From Actomonas aquatica (GTDB lineage: Bacteria > Verrucomicrobiota > Verrucomicrobiia > Opitutales > Opitutaceae), in the NCBI RefSeq assembly GCF_019679435.2, contig NZ_CP139781.1:434001-498000 (forward strand): a stretch of 64,000 bases of DNA, written 5' to 3'. Within the stretch, counting starts at the first letter, position 1. Each line of letters begins with the position of its first letter. Below are positions 40,601 through 51,674 of the stretch, one piece after another. The notes beneath the pieces are model-generated. The model did no database searches. It was not told the DNA's origin and saw nothing but the letters and a program-made list of their open reading frames with translations. Made by a program: the position numbers and the translations under genes.

Positions 40601-40950
40601 TCTCCGGCGGGCAGGTCGGGCATTAACCCCAGCCGCAGCGCAAAGCTACTTTGAAAGGTTCCCATGCGATCGCGGAACTCGAGCGTTTCGGCGAGTAGGG
40701 TCCGCTCGTCGACCTTCAGTTCCAGGCCAACTCGTTCATAGGCGCGACCCTCCCATTGCGCCTCAAATCGAATGACGATGGGGTAACCGGCGGTGATACC
40801 GGGGACCTCCTGCCAGGCGTTGTGCTTAATCTCGAGCCCGCTGAGAATGAGGCGGCGAGGGGCCGAGGAAATTTGCGCGGGGCAAGCAGCAGCAAGGATC
40901 GCTAGGAGGACGCCGAATACGCCTCGCCAACGACGGAAGGGGAAGTTCAT
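37621..40950 (-). CDS. Uncharacterised 1109-residue exported multidomain protein
   Basis: The protein has a signal peptide ending near ILAAACPAQ, with a cysteine that could be a weak lipobox. Regions in order: an Ig-like beta domain (about 30-150), a helical charged region (170-270), a mixed region to about 425, and a Pro/Thr-rich linker (430-455). Next is a CARDB-like beta domain (about 544-650: VNTAVYPKFPDPGTTVEVTM, VLRFTAPRD). A long helical region (660-930) follows, then a C-terminal part with GAADLTMTVSGHLLKSLG. No enzyme motif is seen. It is a large adhesin- or scaffold-like component of a four-gene operon. Confidence 0.65.
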   Translation of the reverse strand: MNFPFRRWRGVFGVLLAILAAACPAQISSAPRRLILSGLEIKHNAWQEVPGITAGYPIVIRFEAQWEGRAYERVGLELKVDERTLLAETLEFRDRMGTFQSSFALRLGLMPDLPAGEHTLTLRCSGIPLGRGEPTKSIDCEPISIRFTSAGGGGSATTPATPPPPAPELSYLEQSQRKQKWMRDACEQWARQLCRVLDVPYDPAKLTAPSNTPLAIGLAQRYQINNGQRLTKELYITVEHFMVSPDLRHIERDAELTQIQRREQEWRDIRRRPAQSNLLYWDVKYQGMQPGPDTPPRPPALEFNRGDAHVHAEASWAISTAFGPSIDVRGWAAGSPFHRFYISSPLKLPDAELERIRARFFPVPPNLPPSERRKINEQFDAAVKKARQDIGQSLIELLTEAALAYAPAIDGAPINQAAAQRLAKWQPAPPTGADTKTATTKPPPAQPPQTPSSGVQFDAGLVQSPADSPRPPATLTEALQTLGEQGAERAAAIVDQSIPSAEGLSETEVAILAEAALTDQDPADVMADFAAEEAALNASGSGDDLQIVNTAVYPKFPDPGTTVEVTMTVRNTATAGADAIFDVGLCDYHRENTDVAKLKRRSLPPGETARYVLRFTAPRDFNFGGYAYLEPFVYNGEVLPQEVINLNINWNEETKTDEEIITELRDHNPCPDYFPLTPDRLGRFIALYRAGRTEALGTLEREAIAAQRKAMQAEYLARFYDPARLEQIRQEAAAAKNTQQLAAYGSLRNLAFQWGYIHHLDLIGILDDTVYIDENAQVHGSVAVARQKIFRAIEEKQNNPGAVQALLLADPNDKSGHTQAYREFEPVITPALNTASLLNLDDATTDAITQKAIRELRRAGNDLIAAVRNNQLPVHALSEEITDLRVILRAAQENLDVVDSPVLRDAIKKLSGQATKFEGMIEQAKTLQQRAGKVLGASRAARTVGNSLSYVGEIWSLYDLSEKVLARTNGGEDFATAIGKETGNWGAKKLVLGNPLIGAADLTMTVSGHLLKSLGPEYWEELGIDPTQYNASTLVDIGTSVTFAGIEDMSQIHAQRKERLPPLTPDERARLEARLAAFEERIATTTDESLRQKLMTARAYVRQTLRDRR

Positions 40951-40962
40951 GGCGGTGCCTCC

Positions 40963-43053
40963 TCAGCGAATGTCGCACATCCAGCGGCCCTTGATCCGTT
41001 TGAACCACAGGTAGTTTTCACCGCCGTTGGTGCGTTGGGTCATCACGAGGACCATGTCGGGGTTTTCGACGCGTTGACCGGTGATGGTGCGCGAGGCCTC
41101 AAACAAGCGCGCGAGGTCCTCGCGCGGGTAGCGCCAGTTGAGGTAGGCGCGGAAGGTGCCGCTAGGGTCGTCGATGGCGTCGGCTTCGGTGTAGTCGGCG
41201 TCCGGGATGTTGTTGCGGAAGTTACGGCAGTAGTTGAGCAGGGTCTCGTCGGTCAGGTGGGCAGCCACCCAGGACCAGTCCTGCGCGGCGACGGCGTCGG
41301 CGATGGCGTAGTAGCAATCCTGCGCGGTGGCCGGTTCAGGACGGGGGGCACGGGCTAATGAGGCTGGCGGAGACGAGGGCGGCGGAGAGGCGGTGCGGCC
41401 GACGGCCTGGATGGTGCGCAGCACCTCGGCGAAATGTTGCTCGGCCATCGCGTTCTGCGATTCCGGCGCGGTGAAACTGATGGTGCCGACGTAGTCGTTG
41501 GGCAGGTCGAGCACGAGGAAGCGGAAGTGCTGGGGCTCGCCCCCGCGGTTGAGGGTGAAGTGCAGTTGATGCGTCTTCATGCCGTTGAGGGTGGTGCTGT
41601 GCTGGCTGACCATACTCGCGGCAGAGGAGTTGTTGACCTGGCCCACCAGATCGTCGCGGACGGAGTCGACCGTGTTGCCGGCGTTACGGAACATGGATTG
41701 GAGAACCATCACGATTTTGGGGCCGGTGATGTTTGGATCGGCCCACTGCGTTTGGCCCTCGGAACGCTGCGCGAGTTGGAAGGACTTGGGTTTGTTGAAC
41801 TCGTAGCCGGCGTCGTCCACGACGAGCGCTTCGTAGGCGCCGCTCGGGGGCACCGACGAAATGGCGGTGGGCGGCGGGTCGCCCCAGCCGGTGCCGGTCG
41901 CTGCGGATGCGGGGGGCGGTGAACCCCAGCCATTGTTGGCGGAAGCCGTTGAGGGCGATGAGGGTGTGGTGGGCGGTGAGGTGGGTGATCCCCAACCGTC
42001 GTTGGCCGGTGGCGTGTGGGAAGGCGTGGCGGAAGTGGTCGGCACGGGAGGGGCTGCAGCCCCGCCGGCGACGCTCAGGATGGCTTGCCGCATGGCGGGA
42101 CCGGCACTGTCCCGGCCGAGTTCGGCGAAGTAGCCGTATGCGAGCACGAGAGATTGGCCGTCGGTGACGCCGAGGATCATGAGTTCAGCGGCCTGGTCGC
42201 CCAGTTTGCCGCCGTAGCGCTTGAAGAGCACATTGGTATTGCCGGTGCGGTTGGGGGAGCGTTCGCGCTCGTGCCAGCCGGGGCCGAAACTCGACTCTAC
42301 TTGGGTGAGGGTTTGGTCGAGGAAGGCGGGCGCGTCTCCGACTTGGCCGCTCACGTCCAACCAGGTGAGTTCCAGCGCTGCGCCTTTGTCAGGCAGGTTG
42401 AAAGCGAGGCCGGGTTGTTGGCAGGCTTGGGCAGGAGTCCAACCGGGGGGCGGCACAAATGAATAACTCGTTTGGCCGATGGGTTGGCGGCCGCCGGAGG
42501 ACGCGGCGCGGCTTGACGGTGGTGCGGCGGAGTGCGGGGCCTGGAGACTGAGGAGGGCGCGCTCAAACTCCGGCGCGCTGACGGCGGTGTCGATGGAGTG
42601 GAGGATGAAGCCTTGGTTGGCGTCGGCGTAAAACACGGCCTGCACGCGAATTTGCATGCCGTCTGCAAAACTCTGGTAGCGGCGGTAGGTGCAGGAACGT
42701 CCGGCGACCGTGCGCATGTTTTCGGTCTGCAGATTCAGGCTTCCGAGGGCCTGCTGCATCTGGGCCTCGTAGTCGGCGATGAAGTCGGTCGCGGATCCAC
42801 CGCCGGGGCGACGGACGACTTGTATGGTGCCGTTGCCATCGGGGCGATCCGCCTGGAGCAAGATATCGGGGGCGCCGGCCGGGCGATGGACGTTGAAGGT
42901 GTCGGGGACCTCGAGTTGGTAGCCGGTGTCGGCGATCGAGGCGGTCTTGGCGACGAGCTGCCCGGGCAGGGCGAAAGCGATCAGGCCAAGGGTGAGCAAA
43001 AGCGACGACGTCGTCGCGGCGACGTTGAGTCGGGCAAACGGGGGTATGGACAT
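40963..43053 (-). CDS. Uncharacterised exported protein with three related PsbP/DcrB-like domains
   Basis: 696 residues with a signal peptide (LLLTLGLIAFALPGQLVA). Three similar domains of about 135 residues occur at 41-172, 192-328 and 410-551. Each has a central aromatic strand, a segment like HSIDTAV / LMILGVTDGQ / FRFLVLDLPND and a terminal helix ending in L(R)..I/LQA, as in DcrB/PsbP-like (DUF1795) folds. Between the second and third lies a linker with WGSP, WGSP and WGDP repeats (354-393). The C-terminal 120 residues resemble an NTF2-like domain. It is the first gene of the operon, with 12 bases to the next gene. Confidence 0.65.
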   Translation of the reverse strand: MSIPPFARLNVAATTSSLLLTLGLIAFALPGQLVAKTASIADTGYQLEVPDTFNVHRPAGAPDILLQADRPDGNGTIQVVRRPGGGSATDFIADYEAQMQQALGSLNLQTENMRTVAGRSCTYRRYQSFADGMQIRVQAVFYADANQGFILHSIDTAVSAPEFERALLSLQAPHSAAPPSSRAASSGGRQPIGQTSYSFVPPPGWTPAQACQQPGLAFNLPDKGAALELTWLDVSGQVGDAPAFLDQTLTQVESSFGPGWHERERSPNRTGNTNVLFKRYGGKLGDQAAELMILGVTDGQSLVLAYGYFAELGRDSAGPAMRQAILSVAGGAAAPPVPTTSATPSHTPPANDGWGSPTSPPTTPSSPSTASANNGWGSPPPASAATGTGWGDPPPTAISSVPPSGAYEALVVDDAGYEFNKPKSFQLAQRSEGQTQWADPNITGPKIVMVLQSMFRNAGNTVDSVRDDLVGQVNNSSAASMVSQHSTTLNGMKTHQLHFTLNRGGEPQHFRFLVLDLPNDYVGTISFTAPESQNAMAEQHFAEVLRTIQAVGRTASPPPSSPPASLARAPRPEPATAQDCYYAIADAVAAQDWSWVAAHLTDETLLNYCRNFRNNIPDADYTEADAIDDPSGTFRAYLNWRYPREDLARLFEASRTITGQRVENPDMVLVMTQRTNGGENYLWFKRIKGRWMCDIR

Positions 43054-43304
43054 GGCGGGGCTCCTTTCACTGTTCCGATCTCGCGACGCGGGACCGTGCG
43101 CCGGAACAGGGTTTGGGAGCGCCTCGAAAGGCCGCCGTCAGGCACGTCGCAAACCTATGGCGAACGCGTAGTGAGGCCAAGCCTCGCGTCTGCGCATATC
43201 TTGCCTAAAGACATGCATATGAGGGGAATAGGTCCGAATGGATGGGGCCGCGAGGTGGGTGGCGCCGGCGGGACCGGGTCACCCCGGCGGTTGCCGCCGC
43301 CGAC
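43054..43304. other. Leader region of the unknown operon
   Basis: This 251-base stretch between the histidine kinase gene and the 696-residue gene should hold the minus-strand promoter of the four-gene operon. I see no convincing -35/-10 pair, only an A/T-richer patch around 43196-43230. No RNA gene or coding frame was supported. Confidence 0.4.
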
Positions 43305-44720
43305 TCAGGCCGGTAGACGCAGGACGGCGATGCAGCCTTCGGTGTCCTCGCGGTTCTTGAGGTAGAGTTCGCCTTCGTGGTTTTCGGCGATTTGGCGGCA
43401 GAGCACGAGGCCGATGCCTGAGCCGGTGGCCTTGGTGGTGTAGAACGGCACGAAGAGGTTGGTGGCTTTGGAAATGCCGTGGCCGCTGTCGGTCACACGG
43501 AACTCGATGAAGCGTTCGGTCTGCTCCCAGGTCACACTCACGGCACCGGCTGGCAGCGGCGGAGGCGGCGGCTTGGCGGCGGCGTCGCCCTCGAAGCCGT
43601 CGTCGTCATCATCGGTGTCGGGCTGCTGGTGTTCGAGGGTGGCTTCGACGGCGTTTTTGATGAGGTTGATGAGCACCTGCTCGATTTGCGGACCGTCGCA
43701 GGGCACGGTGATGTCGGGGCCGTCGATCACTTCGACGGGCAGGCGCAGCTCGAGCTTCACGACTTGGCGCACGAGCGGTTTCACCTCGCAGGGCGACTTC
43801 ACCGGTTTGGGCAATTTGGCGAGGCGGGAGTAGGCCTGCATGAAACGGCTGAGGCCCTCGGCGCGTTTGCCGATGATTTCCAGACCGCCGCGCAGATCGT
43901 CCTCCCAGTCGTCGGCGCGTTGTTCGCGTTTGAGCATGCTGCCGAGGCTGCCGGCGATGGATTTGATGGGGGCGAGGGAGTTGTTGAGCTCGTGGCCGAG
44001 GACGCGCACGAGGCGTTGCCAGGCTTTCAATTCTTCCTCGCGCAGAGCTTCGCTGAGGTCGGCGACGACGACCAGTTCGTGGGGCAGGCCGCCCTCACGG
44101 AACTGGGTGCGGCGCATGCCCCAGCGGCCGGTGCCGCCCGGAAATACGGTGTGTTGCAGGACGCCGTTGGGCGGAGCTTCGACGCATTCGCCGAGCCCGA
44201 TATCGTGGGCCGAGCGGCCGAGAATGCGTTCGGCGGGCGAGGCGAGGAGCTCCTGGCCGGAGCGGTTGACGAGACGCAGGATGCCGTCGCCGTCGAAGGC
44301 GAAGATGGCGACGTCGATTTCCTCCATGACGGTGCGCAGGAGTGCGGTGGCCTCCATGGCGCCGAGGCGTTGGGCGCGAAGGATGGAGCCGAGGAAATTG
44401 ATCTCGGTCATGACGTCGCCCATCGGGTTCTCGCGATTGGCCCCGCGGGCGCGGATGGAGAAGTCGCCCTCGCGCAGCGCCGAGAGCAGGTTGGCCATGG
44501 TTTGCAGGGAGCGCACCACGCGGTTCTGCACGGAGAGCGCGAAACCTAGCCACACGCCGAGAATGAGCAGGGTGAGCGTCCACTGCACCTTGGGCTCCTG
44601 ATCGCCGGCGAGCCACAGGTGATACATGGATACCACCACCGCCGGCGCCCCGCCAAGAAACACGCCGAGCAAGACGTGTTGATCGTGGGTGAAGCGGCTA
44701 CGTTTGTGGGGGGAGGGCAT
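43305..44720 (-). CDS. Sensor histidine kinase, NtrY-like
   Basis: Membrane sensor kinase of 471 residues with two N-terminal membrane segments (about 15-37 and 47-65), a HAMP-like region (70-115), a PAS domain (about 125-225) and the kinase core. The phospho-histidine is His243 in VLGHELNNSLAPIKS, the N box reads LINLIKNAVEA, and the G boxes are DSGHGI and GSGIGLVL. An unusual Asp-run plus Pro-run linker (QPDTDDDDD to PPPPPLP) sits between the N and G1 boxes. It pairs with the sigma-54 response regulator at 45180-46541, from which it is separated by the four-helix-bundle gene. Confidence 0.92.
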   Translation of the reverse strand: MPSPHKRSRFTHDQHVLLGVFLGGAPAVVVSMYHLWLAGDQEPKVQWTLTLLILGVWLGFALSVQNRVVRSLQTMANLLSALREGDFSIRARGANRENPMGDVMTEINFLGSILRAQRLGAMEATALLRTVMEEIDVAIFAFDGDGILRLVNRSGQELLASPAERILGRSAHDIGLGECVEAPPNGVLQHTVFPGGTGRWGMRRTQFREGGLPHELVVVADLSEALREEELKAWQRLVRVLGHELNNSLAPIKSIAGSLGSMLKREQRADDWEDDLRGGLEIIGKRAEGLSRFMQAYSRLAKLPKPVKSPCEVKPLVRQVVKLELRLPVEVIDGPDITVPCDGPQIEQVLINLIKNAVEATLEHQQPDTDDDDDGFEGDAAAKPPPPPLPAGAVSVTWEQTERFIEFRVTDSGHGISKATNLFVPFYTTKATGSGIGLVLCRQIAENHEGELYLKNREDTEGCIAVLRLPA

Positions 44721-44729
44721 ACTTTGTGA

Positions 44730-44762
44730 AGCTATCAGTGATCAGCTTTCAGCATTCAGCTG
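44730..44762. repeat. Left 7-base repeat array of the four-helix-bundle cassette
   Basis: Read on the minus strand it consists of CTGAATG, CTGAAAG, CTGATCA and CTGATAG, a tandem of 7-base units with CTGA constant. It is inverted relative to the array at 45141-45168 and matches it at 24 of 32 positions. It covers the last codon region of the small gene and ends 9 bases before the start codon of the histidine kinase. Confidence 0.75.
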
Positions 44763-45127
44763 TTGTCGCTAGACGCGGGGCGCAGGCGGCGGAAGAGTGA
44801 ACCGAGCATGCGTTTGATTTGCCCGACTTCGTCGGCGAGTGACTCATGTGCACCAGCTTCGAGGAAGCCTAGGTCACGGGCGAGGAGTAGGTGGTATTCA
44901 GTTTCGCTGGCGGATCCGTGGGAGATCTCAACGTAGCGCGCCAATTCGGCGTCGGAGTGGCGTCCGCAACCTTCGGCGAGATTAGCCGGAATCGACGCCG
45001 CGGATCGACGCAACTGAGAGGTGAGACCAAAACGTTCGTCGTTGGGGAAGCACTGGGAGGCCCGGTAGACGGCGAGCACCAAGTCGTGACTACGTCGCCA
45101 AACCTCAAGATCCCGATAGTCCTTCAA
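44756..45127 (-). CDS. Four-helix-bundle protein, 23S rRNA intervening-sequence (S23) type
   Basis: 123-residue protein of the S23/TIGR02436 family, which was first known from insertions in 23S rRNA genes and also includes relatives of the accessory protein of diversity-generating retroelements. The family hallmarks are LEVWRRSHDLVLAVY, FGLTSQLRRSAASIPANLAEG and LLLARDLGFL. The start is TTG (45125-45127), with GAGGAA (45133-45138) at 5 bases spacing; no ATG is available. It stands outside rRNA, between a response regulator and its kinase, and is framed by inverted arrays of 7-base repeats. Confidence 0.9.
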   Translation of the reverse strand: MKDYRDLEVWRRSHDLVLAVYRASQCFPNDERFGLTSQLRRSAASIPANLAEGCGRHSDAELARYVEISHGSASETEYHLLLARDLGFLEAGAHESLADEVGQIKRMLGSLFRRLRPASSDNS

Positions 45128-45140
45128 CGTGGTTCCTCAG

Positions 45141-45168
45141 AGCTGATAGCTGAATACTGATCGCTGAG
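45141..45168. repeat. Right 7-base repeat array of the four-helix-bundle cassette
   Basis: On the plus strand it reads CTGATAG, CTGAATA, CTGATCG, CTGA, again 7-base units with CTGA constant, in inverted orientation to the left array. It lies just upstream of the Shine-Dalgarno motif of the small gene and 11 bases downstream of the response regulator stop. Confidence 0.75.
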
Positions 45169-45179
45169 TGCCGTGGGCC

Positions 45180-46541
<1,362 letters not shown>

Positions 46542-46621
46542 GGTGCGATAGTGACCGTGGAGGAGGGAGGCGTGTCAAGCGGTGCGGTGTGCGCTCCGCG
46601 GGTTTCGATGAGGGTGGTGGC

Positions 46622-46948
46622 TCAGGCGCGGGCGACGGCGCGGCGGGTGCGACGATGACGAGCGGTCCAGGAGACCGGGGTTTCGGCGGTGACAGCGCTC
46701 GGCTTGGCGGCGGTGAAGACCTCGTCGGCCGGCAGCAGGATGGCTTTGGCGCGACGCGGCTCATAACCGCGGGATGCGGCGGAGTAGTCTTCGCGGAAGG
46801 TCGAGACGAGCAGGCCGAAAACAAAGGTAGCGAACGGCACGGCGTAAGGCAGCGGCGAGGAGACGGTGCCGCCGGCGACTTCAAAGGTGGCCGTGGCCAC
46901 CAAGGCAGCGACGGAGAGGAGAGTGGTGTAGTTGAGCAAGTTTTTCAT
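46622..46948 (-). CDS. Small uncharacterised membrane protein
   Basis: 108 residues with two likely membrane helices (about 9-26 and 36-51) and a basic C-terminal tail (RHRRTRRAVARA). No family was recognised. The 250-base region upstream is shared with the divergent glpK. Confidence 0.6.
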   Translation of the reverse strand: MKNLLNYTTLLSVAALVATATFEVAGGTVSSPLPYAVPFATFVFGLLVSTFREDYSAASRGYEPRRAKAILLPADEVFTAAKPSAVTAETPVSWTARHRRTRRAVARA

Positions 46949-47198
46949 GATTCAAAAGAAAAGTTGCCCATTCCATTGCACTGCGTGTGCCAAGTTACGT
47001 GGAGAGTTGTTAGATGCAGGATAGCAAAGAGATAGGGTTTTGGGGCTATTTCTTGGTAATCTCATTTGCGGAAAGATGAGGCGGGCGCGGGAACCAATAT
47101 TCCCATTTTCGGAACAGTAGAGGATTGCCACACAGGCTTCACAAAAAAGGGACTGCGCCGCTGCGCGGAATCGGTCCAATATCGGCAACAACCCCACC

Positions 47199-48703
47199 AT
47201 GAGTGATCCCCATTTGCTTCTCGCGCTGGACCAGGGCACGACCAGTTCACGCGCCATTGTATTCAATAAATCAGGACAGAAAGTCGCGGTGGCGCAGCGT
47301 GAGTTTGCGCAGCACTATCCGCGGCCGGGTTGGGTGGAGCACGATGCGGAGGAGATTTGGGCGACGCAGCTGGCGGTGATGACCGAGGTGCTGGAGTCGC
47401 CGGATGTGACGATGAGCGCGGTGGCGGCGATCGGGATCACCAATCAGCGGGAGACGCTGGTGGTATGGGACCGCGCGAGCGGTCGGCCTGTGGCGCCAGC
47501 GATCGTGTGGCAGGACCGGCGCACGGCCGATGACTGTGCGCGGTGGCGCGAGGCGGGTCACGAGGAGCAGGTCACGGCGCTCACGGGGCTGCGGTTGGAT
47601 CCGTATTTTACCGGCTCGAAACTGGCGTGGCTATTGCGAGAGACGCCGGGACTGCGGGAGCGGGCGAAGCGCGGCGAGGTGTTGGCCGGGACAATCGACA
47701 CCTGGCTGTTGTGGAAACTGACCGACGGCGCGGTGCATGCGACCGATGCGAGCAACGCCTCGCGCACGCTGCTTTGTAACATCGATACGGTGGCGTGGGA
47801 CGATGCGTTGTTGGCCTTGATGGAGGTGCCTCGGGCGATGTTGCCGGAGATCCGCGATTCGGCGGGCGATTTCGGGCGGGTGGCTGACGGTCTGCCGGGC
47901 GCGGGTTTGCCGATCGCCGGCGTGGCCGGAGATCAGCAGGCGGCGTTGTTTGGGCAGGCGTGTTTTGAGCGCGGCATGGCCAAGAACACTTACGGCACGG
48001 GCTGTTTCCTGCTGATGCAAACGGGCGCGGAGCGGGTGGCGTCGGCCAACAATCTGTTGACGACGGTAGCGTGGCGCTTGAGGGGCCGTCCGGCGTATGC
48101 GCTGGAGGGGTCAGTCTTTGTCGCGGGTGCCGCGGTGCAATGGGCGCGCGATGAGCTCAAGCTGGTGAGCAGTGCGGAGGAGTTGAGCGAGTTGGCGGGC
48201 AGCGTGCCGGATGCGGGCGGCTCGATTCTGGTGCCGGCGTTCGCGGGGCTGGGCGCGCCGCATTGGGATCCGTATGCGCGCGGCACTTGGATGGGACTGA
48301 CGCGTGGCACGGGTCGGGCGCAATTGTGTCGCGCGGTGCTGGAGAGCATTGCGCTGCAGAGCGCCGATCTGATGCAAGCGATGATGCAGGACAGCGGACT
48401 GGAGCTGAAGGAGCTGCGGGTGGATGGCGGCGCTTCGCGCAGTGACGTGCTCATGCAGATTCAGGCCGATCTGTTGGGCTGCGAGGTGGTGCGTCCGCAG
48501 GAGACGGAAACGACGGCACTGGGCGCGGCATACTTGGCGGGGCTCGGGGTCGGTCTGTGGTCGGACCGGGAAGAGATTGCGGCGCAGTGGGCGCAGGAAC
48601 GGGTCTTCGTGCGCGAGGGCGAGCGATTCCGCCATGATGCGTTGTGGAAGGATTGGCAGCGGGCGGTAAGGCGGGCCAAGGCCTGGGCGCGGGAGGACGA
48701 CGC

Positions 48704-48707
<4 letters not shown>
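47199..48707 (+). CDS. glpK: Glycerol kinase
   Basis: Phosphorylates glycerol to glycerol-3-phosphate. The 502 residues show the FGGY-kinase N-terminus ([15 protein letters not shown]), the active-site region (IGITNQRET) and ATP-site segment [14 protein letters not shown]. No glpF facilitator or glpR repressor gene is adjacent. The last four bases overlap the start of glpD, so the two enzymes are translationally coupled. The upstream region is shared with the small membrane-protein gene. Confidence 0.96.
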
Positions 48708-50320
<1,613 letters not shown>

Positions 50321-50376
50321 ACGATAAAGCCGCGCGGAGACTGGTCGGATGGCGAAACGTGGTTACGGTGCGCCGC

Positions 50377-51243
50377 ATGATTACCCGCCCCTGTCTCCGC
50401 CTCGGTCTTGTCGTTTGCTCGCTCCTGTTCGCCGTCGCGTTGCCGGCCCAGCAGGATTGGGAGGCGGTGAAGATGAAACTGACGCCGTTACGCGGCGGAG
50501 TTTTCATGCTGGAAGGGCGCGGCGGTAACATTGGTGTGATGGTGGCCGACAACGGTGTGCTGATGGTGGACGACCAATTCCTGCCGCTGGCGGGGAAGAT
50601 AGAGGCCGCGTTGGCCGAGGTGTCGGATGCGCCGCTGCAGTATGTGCTCAATACGCACTACCATGGCGACCACACCGGCTCCAACGAGCACTTCGGGGAG
50701 CATGCGACGATTCTGGCGCACGAGAAGGTGCGTGAGCGTTTGGCGGCGGCGGAGGGCAAACCGGCGGCGGCGCTGCCGGTAATTACCTTTGATCACGGGG
50801 CTTCGGTGCACTTTGGCGGTGAACACATCTCGCTGCTGCATCACGGGCCGGGGCACACCGATGGGGACAGCGTGGTGCGCTTCGAGCACGCCAATGTGGT
50901 GCACATGGGCGACCTGTTTTTCAGCGGTCGGTTTCCGTATGTGGACCTGAACAGCGGCGGTTCGATCGACGGTTATTTGGCTGCGGTGGAGGCGGTCGCG
51001 GCGGAGGTCGATGAGGAGACGTTGATCATCCCGGGGCACGGTCCATTGTCGGACAAGGCGGCGTTGATCCGCTACCGGGATATGATTCGCGAAACGGTCA
51101 CGCTTGCCCGCGAGGAGTTTGCCCAGGGCCGCAACATCGGTGACATCCTGCGCAGTGGCGTGATGGAGCCCTGGGCCGAGTGGGGCACGGGCTGGATCAC
51201 GACCGAGCGTTGGCTGCAGACGATCTACGACGACGCTCAGTAA
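50377..51243 (+). CDS. Exported metallo-beta-lactamase-fold hydrolase
   Basis: 288 residues from ATG at 50377, with a signal peptide (LGLVVCSLLFAVALPAQQ); the longer frame upstream is antisense or off-frame to glpD. The zinc motif HYHGDH (THYHGDHTGS, about 90-99) and later ligands in HHGPGHTDGD, VVHMGDLFF and IPGHG are present. It belongs to the large quinoprotein-relay/SoxH-like branch of MBL hydrolases rather than clear beta-lactamases. The substrate is unknown. Confidence 0.85.
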   Translation: MITRPCLRLGLVVCSLLFAVALPAQQDWEAVKMKLTPLRGGVFMLEGRGGNIGVMVADNGVLMVDDQFLPLAGKIEAALAEVSDAPLQYVLNTHYHGDHTGSNEHFGEHATILAHEKVRERLAAAEGKPAAALPVITFDHGASVHFGGEHISLLHHGPGHTDGDSVVRFEHANVVHMGDLFFSGRFPYVDLNSGGSIDGYLAAVEAVAAEVDEETLIIPGHGPLSDKAALIRYRDMIRETVTLAREEFAQGRNIGDILRSGVMEPWAEWGTGWITTERWLQTIYDDAQ

Positions 51244-51260
51244 CGAGCGAGAGTTGCGGC

Positions 51261-51638
51261 CTAGACGCTTTCGCCGAGGATCTGGCGAATGGTCGCGAGC
51301 AGCACGGACGGCGGGCAGGGCTTGGCCAGGGTCGCCTTGGCTCCGGCGGAGCGGGCAAGCTGCAGGTAGTCCACGGCACCCACATGACCGCCGCCGGAGA
51401 TGGCGATGACGGGAAGGTCCGGCGCGATCGAGCGTAGCTCGAGGATGGTTTCCACGCCTTCCTTGTCGGGCATGAGCACGTCGGTCACCAGCAGGTCGAT
51501 GTCGTCATTCTCCCGGATGAGCCGCACGGCTTCGTCGCCGTTGGTGGCGGTGAGGACGTTATAACCGTTTTCGTTGAGGAAGAGCCGCTGGAATTCCAGC
51601 AGCTCATCGTTGTCGTCGGCGATCAGGATGCGCGGCAT
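51261..51638 (-). CDS. Single-domain response regulator
   Basis: 125-residue CheY-like receiver. Acidic pocket LIADDND, phospho-acceptor Asp53 in LVTDVLMPD, and the lysine in AKATLAKP are present. There is no output domain. Neighbouring genes give no partner; a lone HPt protein elsewhere in the window (17255-17605) is a conceivable relay partner, but that is speculation. Confidence 0.92.
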   Translation of the reverse strand: MPRILIADDNDELLEFQRLFLNENGYNVLTATNGDEAVRLIRENDDIDLLVTDVLMPDKEGVETILELRSIAPDLPVIAISGGGHVGAVDYLQLARSAGAKATLAKPCPPSVLLATIRQILGESV

Positions 51639-51674
51639 CGCGGCGGTGTATCCGAATTATGGGGACGTGGAGGG

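Noticed and set aside
37564-40626. Two long plus-strand frames opposite the 1109-residue gene
   Set aside because: Both are antisense. The minus-strand gene has a signal peptide and a four-base coupling with its neighbour.
47095-47115. Short palindrome-like TTCC...GGAA upstream of glpK as a repressor site
   Set aside because: Only four bases per arm, easily chance. No GlpR gene nearby.
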